Assembly: GCA_030386875.1 (NCBI GenBank)
Contig: CM059559.1
Span: forward strand, 61,580,392 to 61,644,391
Length of the DNA: 64,000 nucleotides
Direction: 5' to 3'
Origin: Morinoia aosen
Lineage: Eukaryota > Arthropoda > Malacostraca > Amphipoda > Talitridae
Made by a program: the position numbers and the translations under genes. Under the pieces are notes generated by a model. That model saw nothing but the letters and a program-made list of their open reading frames with translations. It had not been told where the DNA came from and did no database searches. Positions 46,827-58,299 of this stretch are shown one piece after another (position 1 is the first letter of the stretch; each line of letters begins with the position of its first letter).

Positions 46827-46844
46827 TTCCCGGCCGATGCACCA
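46827..46844 (-). promoter_or_regulatory. Gypsy primer-binding site, tRNA-Gly
   Basis: The minus strand reads TGGTGCATCGGCCGGGAA one base inside the 5' LTR. The plus strand is the 3' end of eukaryotic tRNA-Gly(GCC) including CCA. So glycine tRNA is the likely primer for minus-strand DNA synthesis. Confidence 0.75.
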
Positions 46845-46845
46845 G

Positions 46846-47709
46846 TGTCGGGTTTTTCCGCCAAAAGATAGTGATTTTTGTTACGGCAGGAATAACTCGA
46901 TCTTTTTCTCGAAGCGTACTGGATAAATTGCGAGAGTGATAATGAAACACGTTGGTGGAACTCAGCTTAGTTTCCGTGGCGGAGTTTATTGTGGAAGCGG
47001 AACCAGGAAAAAAGAAGAACTGGCTTCTTTGGCTCTTGATCTCGGAGAGCTGGTGGAGGTGGCAATCCGTGCCGGAGGACCAGGCTGGAGTTGACGAAGG
47101 CCGGCACGCGATGCAGTAATCGTGGTGAGTGAGTTGTATTTGGGGGCAAAACTTGAAGGAGTTCTAAACAGTGACTTAATGTGATCACGTTATGAGGTCT
47201 GCTTTCCAAGCGTCTAGCAGACAATCGAGCTTGGGTGAATGGAGTAGCTCAAAGGTTTGAGGCTCAGGTAGATTTGCTGGCCTTTCCCAAGGTAATGCCA
47301 AATGGCTGGCTCAATAATAAGGTAAGTTGTGTGTAGTTACAGCATGACTCAGGTTAACAACGTAACCTTTAACATGGCACTCAGTGAAAACCCAGGGAGA
47401 TTTGACTGTGAGGGTTGTGTGTATGGCGCTGTTGTAGAGGTCGAGATGTTCGCGCAACCGAGCCACAAGCAAAAGTGTGTGGACTAGGCGACGCGCTTGT
47501 ATGTTGCCAGAACGGGCTGCTTAAGAACTCGAAATGTCGATTGATTATTTGATCTCTCATGTATTTACACAAAAATTTTAATGATTACGAATTAGAAGTA
47601 GAAAATAATTAATAATAAATTAGAGTAATATTTTTAATGCTACGAATTAGTTTATTTAAGTATGAATAGCGAATTTCTAATTTTTACGCTTATGTAGCGG
47701 TATGCTACA
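46846..47709 (-). repeat. Gypsy 5' LTR
   Basis: 864 bp. Directly followed, on the minus strand, by the primer-binding site at 46844-46827. Confidence 0.9.
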
Positions 47710-49582
47710 TGAGTGAGCAGTTAAATCAGGCTCAGGTGAGCAGAATCAAGTCGGCACATTAGCAGGAGCAAGTTGAATTACTTGCTCAGATTAGTAGTAG
47801 CAAGTTTAGTCACTGCTTATGTGAGAATAGCAATTAACATGGCACTCAAGGTTAACCCAGGGATAATGTGTGGTGGCGTTTGTTGACGTGAAACTCTAGG
47901 CTGAGTTAAAGGCAAAGCTCAAGACCCAGGGATAATGGTTTGTGTGAATGGCGATGCTGTAGAGGTCCTGCACAGGGGTCCAAGATGCTGGGTGAAACAT
48001 TCCAGGAGAGACATCAAGACATTCCAATCACTGACAATCCAAATTATAATGACAACTCCTCCCACACGGGGAAATCTGAAAAACTCCTACAGGTCTGGCT
48101 CCGGCTAGATTGGGATTCTCATTTTTGGCAACTCAAAAGAGATAGGACAGACTTTAGGTTGACAGATTTTTAATCAAGAGATAAATTGTTTAATCACTAA
48201 TGCCTCTGGCTTTTAAATTCTGAGTAATGGCTTAAGAATTTCTAAGAATAATGATCGTGATTCCTTACAGAGACTACGGGCAAGTAAACACGAGATCTAC
48301 GAAAAATGGCGAAAATATCAAATGACTGCACTTTTGAAAGCAGTAAGAAAAAACGTAAAAAATCCTAAAGTTTATGGATATAAATCCTACTGAAAAATCT
48401 TAGTAGATATCATATGCAATAATAAAGGAATTAAATAATAATATGTATCCCCAATGATGAAAGGAAGGGGAAACCTAAACGTTGATTTCACAGGCGGAAA
48501 ATACGCGAAGAAAGAAAACACGAAAGGCATGAAAATTTCGTGCGGCGATTTAGCCGGCGACTTACGCGTCGGCCTCAGCCAGAGAGAGAGACGCCAGCAA
48601 TTTGCACACACTTAAGATAGGCAGATGGTAGTGGGTGTTTTGTCACAAGAATGCGATGAGTTGAATTAAATTTTATTGAAATGTTTTTATATTGAAATAG
48701 AGGCGTTTACGTACAGGTTTCCAAACGAGTATGGAATTAAGAAATAAAATACCAAAATTTATCAAGCATAGGCATGAATACTTTTCGTAATTTAAACTAC
48801 CAAAAAAAAGAATAAATGCTACTATACACATGCCTATAGTATTTATAATCACAGAGTAATGACAGAGACGGCGATGCGAGGTTCCGCCATTACACAAAGA
48901 CGCTATCGAACGAACGCCGGCAATTTTCGCCGCGTTCATTCAAGCAGAAATTCGTGGATTAGTAGATTATCGAAAGGAAGAAAGAACGAGCCTGATTATG
49001 CTTTGATAATAAATTCATGACACGGAAATGAAATGCACATCGAACATGATTATGCTTTGATAATAAAATCATGACACGGAAATGCAATATCTTTACGCTA
49101 AGTCACGCTGGGAAAAGACAAACACAGAAATGAGACACATGCTACATCAATATTCCCACGCACAACTACGCAACTGAATAACACTGCACTGTCACTTATT
49201 AATACTCACTGACACGACGAAAAGGACACGATAACTTTCTAACACATTAAAAAAACTCACGAGAATTTGCTGTAACACCGACAAGGTAGGACGCCAGAAC
49301 ATGAGTGGCTTTTTGAACCAGAGACGCGCATTGCGCAGTATTGCCACCAGAGGGCTTCTCTCTCGAAAAATGTCAAGTGTTATTCTTATTAGTTCATGCC
49401 TTTACACAAAAACTTCAATGATTACGAATTAGAAGTAGAAAATACTTGATAATAAATTAGAGTAATATTTTTACTGCTACTAATTAATTTAAGTATGAAT
49501 AGCAAATTTATAATTTTTACGCTTATGTAGCGGTATGCTACATACGTTCGATCGTCCAGTGCAGCAAACAGCGAAGCTTCTG

Positions 49583-49737
49583 AGGTGTTCTTCCTCAAGC
49601 TATTTTACACTCCTTGCAAACTATGAATATCTATAAACACTTTGAATATCTATGCCGAACCGAGAGCCTGAGATATCACCGAACCAGATAGGGTAAAAAA
49701 CTTGAATAAATGTCGTTCTATTAGGAATATCGCAAAC
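49583..49737 (-). repeat. LTR fragment of the 24403-26224 family, older copy
   Basis: TGAGGTGTTCTTCCTCAAGC…TTTTACACTCC is a diverged match to the (inverted) end of the LTR at 49742-50551. It is interrupted by that solo LTR. Confidence 0.55.
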
Positions 49738-49741
49738 AGTG

Positions 49742-50551
49742 TGTAGTGTTCTCCCTCAGGCTGCTTTACACTCCGGGCAGACTATGTAAATATCTTTAGA
49801 CTTTGTGGTATCTATGCCCGAAGTGAGTGCCTGAGGTGCAAACGAACCCGACAGGATAAGGAATACACAACTGGAATAAAGGCCGTATTATTGAGAAGAT
49901 CGCCGACAGTATGGCACATGAAGTAAATGTTTACAGGCAGGTAGGATAGTACCCAAGGACGACTTGGAGGACCGACGGTTGTCGGTAAGTCGCGTTGTGC
50001 GTGCCGTGGCGTAGCGGTGCCGTCGAGGTGGCGATGGAGGCCGAGAGGCTACTGCTTGCTGAGCAGCCGAGACTAGTGAATGTCGGAGTCACTGCGCGGA
50101 GAGTCGCAGGGAGAAGTCTTGTGTGAGCTGCTGTGAGGAGGCTCGCTGGAAGGCTTGTGTGAGCCGTTGCAGTGACGAGGCTCGCAGGAGGAAGACTTGT
50201 GTGAATATCAGGGTACCTGCGAGTGCACTGAGTGAGCTGTGCGAACTGAACTGCGCATAGCGCGCAGCTCTTTATATAGGGCTGGTGGTGGCCGCACTGA
50301 ACCGAGCTAGCCTCTAGTTAGCCGGCTCGGGGTGGCGCTTTTGAAGCAGTTGCGGCTGAGCTAAGCGTACGTGAGTGTTCAGAGGTGTTGCCTGGCTGCT
50401 CGGTGCGCGCTGCTTGTAAAGGCTCGGTCCGCCACCCCAGCGCCAGCCTCGAGCGCTGATTGGTTGTTCAGCGAGAGCGCTTCGTGGCAGTGGGGTGGCG
50501 CTTTTGTGCTTGTGTGGTGGTGAGCGCTTACAGCTAGGTGGAACCACCACA
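49742..50551 (-). mobile_element. Solo LTR related to the 24403-26224 element
   Basis: 810 bp, TGTAGTGTTCTCCC…AACCACCACA, flanked by perfect AGTG duplications (49738-49741, 50552-50555). The first 190 bp are a close reverse-complement match to the ends of the 25142/26224 LTRs; the middle has diverged. No internal region. Confidence 0.8.
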
Positions 50552-52405
50552 AGTGTTAGCACACAAGGAAAACATTGCTGTCTGTTAAGATTGGTGGATA
50601 TGGTTAGTTATTAACGTCCAACCTTAAACGTTTTCTCTTAAGTGTTTTTCGAAATAGCAAGAGAGGGATAATGAAGACACTTCATGGGATAACTCAGCTT
50701 GTATCTTTTTATTGAAGGAAGCCGTGATGACCGATGGCGTGCTTGACTTCGGACGATCTTCTCTTAGATGGGAAAATTCCGTGCAAGCGAGGTCCGGCGA
50801 GCGATGACGTGGGCCGGGTGTAAGTGAGTGTGTTTGTGGAGGTTCACGGTCTGTGTAATTTAAGTGACTGACAGAATATCAATTCCACCCGTGACGTGGG
50901 GATGAGTCACTATTTATGGGTTCAGACTTTAGAATAATTCCACGATGTGAAAAGCAAGTTGTCGTGGTTGAGCGGGTAGATTAGTAGCCATTGGTAGTAA
51001 TATACTAGGCTCTACTAGCTCCGAACCAAGTGATTGCAAAGTGATATATGACCAAAAGTCAGAACGTCTCACGTCACAAATAAGCAATTTACGTGGTGTA
51101 TCTCGATGGTTTAGTGAGAGATAATGTGCCACATGAATTTACATGTGAAGCTCAGGCCCAGGGAATGTGTGTTGTGGTGTTTGGTGCCGTCGAGGGTCTG
51201 CAATAATCGAAGACGCTGAATGAGAAGGTTCTCGAAGAGGCATCAAGGAAAAATTCCACAACTGACAATCCCTACACTGCAATGGTATATTTCCCATCAC
51301 GGAGAAAACCCTGAACTTCTTCCATAGATTTAACTCAAGCTATTAATTTCTTTACAGGCTCAAGGAAGAAAATAGAAAGGTTACAAACTGGCAATGGCTG
51401 TTCCTTTATGCTTGACTTAAGTAATAAGCATGCCAGCACAATACTTGTGATTTTCAGAGCAGTAATAATCTGTTATTCCATTTTTGTGGAATTATGGAAA
51501 ATACATGTGGTTTAAGCACCATGATTCGTGGTATGAATGAAATACGAAATAGCTAAAAAATGCAAGAACATGAATGAATAAATTTCGTACTTTAAAATAT
51601 ATCTATATCCGTACGAGAAATAAAAAGAAAGCAGTCCTAAATTCATTAATATGTCAATCATACTGAAAAACACTGCAAGTATATCTTGTAGTAAAAAAGA
51701 ATAATATCTACACTGAGAAAAAAAAACACTAAACGTATCTCTTGCAGCAAAAGAAAAAAAATATTCAAAACATAATACAGTGAACATAAAAAATGACATG
51801 ACACAGCAGTTTACGCTCCGCCATTTTTCACAAAAAACGCCGGCAAATTTGTCGTGGCGCTCTCACGAAGTATTTGATGAGCGAATTTCAATATCATAAT
51901 GACAGCTGCATGTATATAATTTTTGTAGTAAGGAAGGACGTAGTTGAATATTTAAATAAAATCTTGACACAAGAAGTGAACATGACACGCAAAATTTACG
52001 CTACGTCATGTTGAGATAGCACTTGGAAAGAGCCATGCTATTTTACGAACTCTACGACTATTTTCATGTTTATCTATATATCACTACACAGACTATAGAA
52101 AAAAAAGGGAATGATTAATGTTATATATAGGATATTGAAATATGCGGAGTTCCGTAACGGGAAAATTTACCGTAATTTATTACGTCAATGTCAGAACGAC
52201 ATTTAAACAAGACTAATGCACTAAAACTAAGGGCAACAAAAGTGAGAGTCCTTCAGAGCCGGTCTTCTGGGAGACAGGCGGGCGGTCCACTTGCGATCTC
52301 TGACTGCTGTCGTAGGAAGCAAGCACCCGTGCTCTGTGGAGTTAGTTGCAGTTAGTTACGATATAGTGTTTAGTCGTAGGTTTAATACGGTTTATCGTTG
52401 TAAAT

Positions 52406-52655
52406 AAGTTATAATTTATAAGTTATAAGTTATAAGCCATAAGTTTTTTGAGGTAAGTTATAAGTTATAAGTTATAAGTTTTTTAAGGTAAGTTATAAGT
52501 TATAAGTTATAAGTTTTTTAAGGTAAGTTATAAGTTATAAGTTTTTTAAGGTAAGTTATAAGTTATAAGGTTTTTAAGGTAAGTTATAAGTTATAAGGTT
52601 TTTAAGGTAAGTTATAAGTTATAAGGTTTTTAAGGTAGTTTTATACGTTATAAGT
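52406..52655. repeat. TTATAAG tandem array
   Basis: Repeats of the 7-mer TTATAAG grouped into higher-order units by TTTTTTAAGGTAAG. About 250 bp. Confidence 0.85.
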
Positions 52656-52934
52656 TATAGTTATTAAGAATGCATGGGAAAACGTCGTCCTAAGTACCCA
52701 GCTCACGGCATGGCAAGTAATTGGTTACTGAACTAATAGTTCACCAACCTCCAATAAGCTCGTGAGCATCAGGGTGTGCCGGGAAGCGGAGTCAGGCGAA
52801 TGGATGGTGAGCGGAGCAGTCAGCAGCAAGTAGGAAAAAAGAAAAAAAGAAAAAATGTTTATTTCCAAATTGTCACATGAGATACATGCCAACATATTGG
52901 CTTTTAAAAGTTTCTTAAATATAGGGCATCCTAA

Positions 52935-53370
52935 AACAAATGTTCCATACGAGGAGTACTAATTGACAAACCATCCGAGGTGTACAAGTAGATGAGCCAT
53001 ACGAGGCATAATAATAGACAAACTATACGAGGTGTACTAATAGACAAACTGTCAGAGGTGTACAAGTAGATAGACCATACGAGGCATATTAATTGACAAA
53101 ATATACGAGGCGTATTAATAGACAGACCCATTCGTGGTGTGCTAGTAGTCTAACAAAAGTTCTATACAAGGAGTACTAATTGACAAACCATCCGAGGTGT
53201 ACAAATAGATGAGCCATACGAGGCATAATAATAATAGGCAAACTATACGAGGTGTTCTAATAGACAAGCTATCAGAGGTGTACAAAATAGATAGACCATA
53301 CGAGGCATATTAATAGACAAAATATACGAGGCGTACTAATAGACAAACCACACGTGGCTTGCCAATAGTC
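52935..53370. repeat. 26-bp minisatellite, two blocks
   Basis: Units of the form GACAAACTATACGAGGTGTACTAATA, about fifteen in all, with the block restarting near 53158 after a repeated lead-in (TTC(C/T)ATAC(G/A)AGGAGTACTAATTG). Lies in the presumed LINE 3' UTR. Confidence 0.85.
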
Positions 53371-53904
53371 TATCTCTGTCAAGGGTAGTTGAATGAGAAA
53401 TGAAAAATATGCCCTAAAAAATATGCAAAGCCCTATCACCACCAAAAACATATTTCGTATCTTCTCGATATTCACCACATCATGCGGACATGGGTACATG
53501 GGATAAAATAGAGATACAGTGTAAGCCGGTTACCACTCATGATTGACAAATATCTACAAAATATTGGTAGAAATGGGTAAACAAACCTATATTCAATATC
53601 AAAATTCATAGCTTGTACAAAACACGGACAGAAAGATAATTTTACTACGATTCATATGCTCAAATTGCACTTTATTTCATTAATTATATATGACATTAAT
53701 CCGATTCACAGAAACGCCCTCTGGGGAAGTGCTAGATCTATTTTTGAATCATTTCGCAATTGCAATAAAATTTATTAACCGAATGGTTTTTGCGTAAAGA
53801 AATGAAATAGAAACATGTATATCTATTTATGTAGATACATATATATACCTACACACGTACACACACATATTAATTTATATACTTATTGAAAATAAAATAT
53901 TAGG

Positions 53905-53957
<53 letters not shown>
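53905..53957. repeat. Poly-A run, 53 bp
   Basis: Uninterrupted A on the plus strand. It lies inside the presumed 3' UTR of the minus-strand LINE, so it is not that element's tail; it could be the tail of a separate plus-strand insertion or simple slippage. Length may be uncertain in assembly. Confidence 0.9.
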
Positions 53958-53962
<5 letters not shown>

Positions 53963-54849
53963 ATATAACATAAAAGATAGAAGCAACCTACCATCTACTA
54001 CACAGAAAATGACAGCTGAGCTCACTGTAATCCTAAGAAATTTTTCGCAAAAAAAAAATAACTAAAAGGAAGAGAAGACTTCGAAAAACATAAAAATGAG
54101 CTGTTTTTTAATTTCTTCACAGAAATTTTTAAGAAAAATCAGATTATAGTCAAGAAGCAACACAACTCTTCAGCATTATAGGGACATGTGTACGTGGGAT
54201 AAAATGGAGTAACATTGTGGCCGGATATCACATCTGAGTGGAGAATATTCACAAAATTGGCACATATAGGAAGATTAGGCCTTGATCCAAAATGATAATT
54301 TTGATTACAGAAATTTAGAGTTTTTTCCGATTTGAAAGTTCAGTGCTAGTGTGCGCTGAACGCACGAAAAGAAAAAAAAATAAAAAGACTAAATGCAATG
54401 CTTAAATTACCCCTTTCCCTCCAGCTCAGCCGAAAATCGATTGAAAACATCTTCGAGAATGATTTTGAAATAGCGAGACAACGTTAGCCAAAAATTTAAT
54501 TCATTATAAACTTTGCACAACCCTCACGTCTATAAACCTGTTTATTGGTGTACACACAAAATGTATTTCATGGTATATTTGTCATACGGACGTTAAATAT
54601 TAATACAGAAAAGAGAAAGAAATAACAAAATAAAGATGAGGAAATACTCCTAATTATGGAAAGAACGTTCGTTCTGCTGCACTGAACTGACGGCTGTGGT
54701 GCTCATTGTTGTCGACAGAAATAAGTAAGATGAATATACGAATCGCTTAGCAAACGTAAAATGAAATAGGTTCTAAATTTCTAACAGAAATTTCAGGAAA
54801 AATTAAAATTTCTGATAGATGGGAAGTTCACACCGAGATGCTGCAGGCC

Positions 54850-57657
54850 CTATGACAGAGATGTAAAATGACGTGACACATTTACTCTAAATTCTTTTCC
54901 AGTTTTAGAGTTTTTGATATGCTGGGGAAGCTTGTTCCACAAAAAAGCTCCAGAAACTGAGAGAGCTTTTTGTCCCACGTTAGATGAACGGTAACTGACT
55001 AAAACATCGTTCCTCCGGTTTGGTCTTTCGTTTGGGATATTAGATGGAAAAAATTTTACCACCTCTGCATTACTTTGGGGGAGGTACAGAGAGGAGAATA
55101 CTCGTCGAGCTTTCTGGATCATGAATCTGTTCGGTATTGGGATCCAGTCGAGTTTTCTTAAAAGAGGGGTGACATGATCGTATTTATTAAAATTTCCTTT
55201 GCATACCACCTTGGCGGCGAAGTTTACACATTTTTGCAACTCTTCCTGACGACATTTAGGTAAGTCTCCCCACACAAGACTGCAGTAGTCCAGACGCGAT
55301 AAAACTAAAGACTGAATCACTAATAATCTAGATTTTTCGTCAAGTGTGTTCTTTATACGATGAAAGAACATTAAGGTTCCGTTAATTTTGTTGCACATTG
55401 TTTCGACGTGTGAATTGAAAGTCATATTTTTGTCAAACCAAACACCCAGATTTTTAACCTTATCGACTGGTTTAATTGTATCGTCTCCAAATGTTAGCTG
55501 GAATGGTGGTAAATTTTCAGTCGCATTCTGTGATCCAAAAATAATGCATTGCGTTTTACTTGCGTTAAGTTTGAGGCCATTATGGTCATACCACAATTTC
55601 AGATTTCTCAGAAGGTTTTCAGCGTTGGCTTGTGTTTCTGTTAAATCCGCTGTTGAGCTTGTCATGGCAATTTGTACGTCATCAGCATACATTGAGATTT
55701 TTGTGTTTGCCGGCATGGTGGGGAAATCGTTGATGAAAATTGAAAATAGGAGTGGGCCGATGATTGAACCTTGAGGAACGCCAAAGTTATTTGGTATGAA
55801 TGATGACATTTTGTTATTCAAGCACACTGCATGAGAGCGGTTTCGTAGGTAGCTTTCAAACCACTGAGTGTCTATTCTGAGGTTTGAAATTTTTTTTAGA
55901 AGTTTCTTATGCTCAACACTGTCGAAAGCTTTGGAGAGATCAAGCAATAGTAAGAGAGTTAATTTTTTTTGGTCAATATCTTTGTAAATTTTTTCTGTTA
56001 TGTTTAACAGGGCGTCCTGAGTACTGGTATTCCTCCTGTAAGCATATTGATTGCGATGCAGTAGATGTGACTCGTCTATGTGAGACGAGAGCTGGTTTGT
56101 TATTACTTTTTCTAATATTTTGGACATAACAGGCAGGAGACTGATTGGTCTGTAGTTTGACGCTATGTTGATATCACCAGATTTATGTAATGGCTTAATT
56201 ATGGATAGTTTCCATTGATCGGGAAACTTGTTTGTGACTATAGATGTATTTATTATCAAGCGAATAAAGGGTGCTGTGACAGGGAAGCTGTCTTTAATAT
56301 GTTGGAGGCTTATGCCATCATGTCCAGTCGCTTTAGTATTCTTTAGTGAGTATAAGATTTTTCGTATCTCTATGACGCTAACTGGCTTTGGTCTCCACTT
56401 GTTGCTACTATTTGGGGATGAAACATCGCTCAGATTTGCCTCTGTAGATGTGTCTGAAACTGTCCTGGATACTTCATTGAAAACATCTTCGCCAACTTTT
56501 GAGAAGAAAGTGTTAAAGTCATTCGCCATTTCTGAGGGGTTGTCAAAAGTGCTTTTGCAGTCTGAATTTTTATACTGAGCAGCTTCTCTAATGATTTCCC
56601 AAGTTCTTTTAGGGTTTTGTTTTGCCGCCAAGAGTTCTTTGTGGAAGTAGTCCCGTTTTGCTTCCTTAACTTTTCTTCGTAGGATCTTCTCATGATCTTT
56701 ATATAATTTTCGACGCGTACTGTCTGATTTATTCAGTTTGTACTCACGCTGCAAATTTCTTTTAGCTCTGCTCAAATGTTTTATCTCATCTGTTATCCAT
56801 TTAGAAATTCTTGGCTTAACTTTCTTCGTAGTGAAAGGTGCGCATTCGTTAAGAGCTGATACGAAATTTTCGTTGAAAAGCGAAACTTGTAGATTGACAT
56901 CATCGGTGTTTTCCATGCCTTGAAATTCACTCCATCTGTCTAATAGCTTTTCTTGAAATATTTCAGGGGAGTAGTGGTTTTTCATGCGATATGTAATGTA
57001 ACTAGATTTCTGTTTCTCTTTTGCAATATTGATTTGGCATTCTACCGAATGGTGATCAGAAAAGGACGGTAAGATTTCTGTGCTGAGTACTGCTTGGGGA
57101 TTGTTGGTAATTGCTAGGTCAAGAAGAGTTTTAGAAGTGTTGGTAATTCGCGTTGGTTCTTGGACCATTTGAGAAAGATTAAGTCTGTGCAGCATCTTGC
57201 TTAGCTGATTGTTTTTATTTGTCAGATCCACGTTAAAATCTCCGAAAACATAGAAAGACTTTTTGGCTGCAGAGATTGATCTAAGCGTATTTTCAATGAA
57301 ATCTAATGTTGGACGAAGAGATGCTGACGGATGTCTGTAAAGACTGCCGATAATGAAAGACTTGTGTTTGTTTACTTGAACATTGAGCCAAACCATTTCT
57401 ATGTCTTCGCATTTTTCTTTTATCGGAACTAAGGATGTAGAGTAGACATCTTTGATGAAAATGCATGAACCGCTACCTCTCTTACTCTTGACTCCGTCAT
57501 AACGGTACAATTTGTACCCGGTAATGCTGAGATATGAGCTTTCGACTCGTGAATCGAACCATGTTTCAGATACGCATAAAATATCGATATCGTTAGTGAT
57601 CAACATTACTCGTACGTCATCCATTTTACCATTGAGGCTGCGAGCATTTATGTGCAA
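54850..57657 (-). CDS. LINE ORF2: APE endonuclease and reverse transcriptase
   Basis: 935 residues without a stop. The first codon shown (TTG, 57657) is not a true start: the frame stays open upstream to a TGA near 57814, with no in-frame ATG, so the start is missing. The endonuclease has HINARSLNGK, SETWF, GSLYRHP, FGDFNVDL and SDHHSVE. RT has YRPISLLPVMSKILEKV, LLDLSKAFDSVEHK, GVPQGSIIGPLLFSIFIND and catalytic YADDVQ (~656). The C-terminal GAFLWNKLPQHIKN is typical of arthropod CR1/Jockey-group elements. All key residues are present. Clade not resolved. Confidence 0.9.
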   Translation of the reverse strand: MHINARSLNGKMDDVRVMLITNDIDILCVSETWFDSRVESSYLSITGYKLYRYDGVKSKRGSGSCIFIKDVYSTSLVPIKEKCEDIEMVWLNVQVNKHKSFIIGSLYRHPSASLRPTLDFIENTLRSISAAKKSFYVFGDFNVDLTNKNNQLSKMLHRLNLSQMVQEPTRITNTSKTLLDLAITNNPQAVLSTEILPSFSDHHSVECQINIAKEKQKSSYITYRMKNHYSPEIFQEKLLDRWSEFQGMENTDDVNLQVSLFNENFVSALNECAPFTTKKVKPRISKWITDEIKHLSRAKRNLQREYKLNKSDSTRRKLYKDHEKILRRKVKEAKRDYFHKELLAAKQNPKRTWEIIREAAQYKNSDCKSTFDNPSEMANDFNTFFSKVGEDVFNEVSRTVSDTSTEANLSDVSSPNSSNKWRPKPVSVIEIRKILYSLKNTKATGHDGISLQHIKDSFPVTAPFIRLIINTSIVTNKFPDQWKLSIIKPLHKSGDINIASNYRPISLLPVMSKILEKVITNQLSSHIDESHLLHRNQYAYRRNTSTQDALLNITEKIYKDIDQKKLTLLLLLDLSKAFDSVEHKKLLKKISNLRIDTQWFESYLRNRSHAVCLNNKMSSFIPNNFGVPQGSIIGPLLFSIFINDFPTMPANTKISMYADDVQIAMTSSTADLTETQANAENLLRNLKLWYDHNGLKLNASKTQCIIFGSQNATENLPPFQLTFGDDTIKPVDKVKNLGVWFDKNMTFNSHVETMCNKINGTLMFFHRIKNTLDEKSRLLVIQSLVLSRLDYCSLVWGDLPKCRQEELQKCVNFAAKVVCKGNFNKYDHVTPLLRKLDWIPIPNRFMIQKARRVFSSLYLPQSNAEVVKFFPSNIPNERPNRRNDVLVSYRSSNVGQKALSVSGAFLWNKLPQHIKNSKTGKEFRVNVSRHFTSLS

Positions 57658-57814
57658 TATTTTGATATTATTTACCTCAATAGGCAGATCTTTAGTGGAG
57701 TTATTGCATTTTTTAGGTCTAGCAGGGCATTTAGTATTCGTCTCTAGGTCTTTATTGCCGCGTTCATTGTTTGTGATTTCAGCTTCATATTCAATTTGAT
57801 CACTGTTATTTAGT

Positions 57815-58299
57815 CACAAAATGGGGGAGGGAGCAACACGATTTTCATCACGCATTTTCAAGAGGGCGCTATAGTGGTCCTGTTTCCGGTGTATGTTTAC
57901 CGGAGGACAGTTTATCAGAGCATTTGATGTAGGGGAGATTGTCGTCTTCCAAATCCCATTGTCTCTTTCATCAAATACGTGAACTGGGATGCCTTAACCC
58001 GTCATCCCCGTCCGCTCGGTCCTCGGTGGAACGGAGAAGCGCAGCGTAGCGATGCGAAGGAAACCCCACTGGCGTCCCTGCGTTGGCAGCACGGGAGATT
58101 CCGCTGGGGATGCAGAGGCCGGTGGAAACGGCAAAGGCTGTGTAGGCTCCAGTAATAAAGTTGAAGTTGTGATGTCAATGGCTGGAGGCGATCTGAATCG
58201 ACCTCGAGAAAATTTGAGAGGTCAGTGCAGTTTGGCTCAAATGGTGTATTCAATTGGCTGTATTCAGGATGGCAAACTAAAGTTCGAGAACCAAATACA
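57815..58299. other. GC-richer stretch, nothing assigned
   Basis: Short frames on both strands, no family match. It may be the junction of a truncated LINE 5' end with host DNA. Confidence 0.35.

Larger units (their letters stand above)
36499..47709 (-). mobile_element. Full-length gypsy-type LTR retrotransposon
   Basis: LTRs 46846-47709 (5' LTR in element orientation) and 36499-37362 (3' LTR), each 864 bp. They appear identical where compared and carry the same short frames. Target-site duplication TGAG (36495-36498, 47710-47713). Gene order on the minus strand is gag, protease, RT, RNase H, integrase. A purine tract (TTGGGGGGTAA on the minus strand) abuts the 3' LTR. Copia at 38624-43141 interrupts the integrase region. 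Without copia the element is ~6.7 kb, a normal gypsy size. Confidence 0.93.
36109..49542 (-). mobile_element. Solo gypsy-type LTR (2.2 kb), split by a younger gypsy element
   Basis: The LTR consists of 36109-36498 plus 47714-49542 (2219 bp). It starts TGTCGGGTTTT and ends …GGTATGCTACA, flanked by perfect TACG duplications (36105-36108, 49543-49546). Both ends are clearly related to the 864-bp LTR of the inserted element, but the middle is about 1.35 kb longer. No internal coding region of its own survives, as expected after LTR-LTR recombination. Orientation is taken from the related element. Confidence 0.8.
52833..57812 (-). mobile_element. Non-LTR retrotransposon (LINE)
   Basis: On the minus strand: an ORF2 (57812/57657 to 54850) followed by ~2 kb of probable 3' UTR down to 52833. 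That end has GGAAATAAACATTTTTTC (an AATAAA-type signal) and a pyrimidine-rich tail. The 3' region is present a second time at 59730-60445, supporting its assignment to the element. The 5' end and any ORF1 are not recognised beyond 57815, so the copy is probably 5' truncated or rearranged there. Confidence 0.65.

Noticed and set aside
52406-52655. Telomeric repeat
   Set aside because: The unit is TTATAAG, not TTAGG, is short and lies between other repeats.
52931-53131. Repetitive hydrophobic frames across the 26-bp arrays (also 59837-60142)
   Set aside because: Translation of a tandem repeat; no start context or domain.
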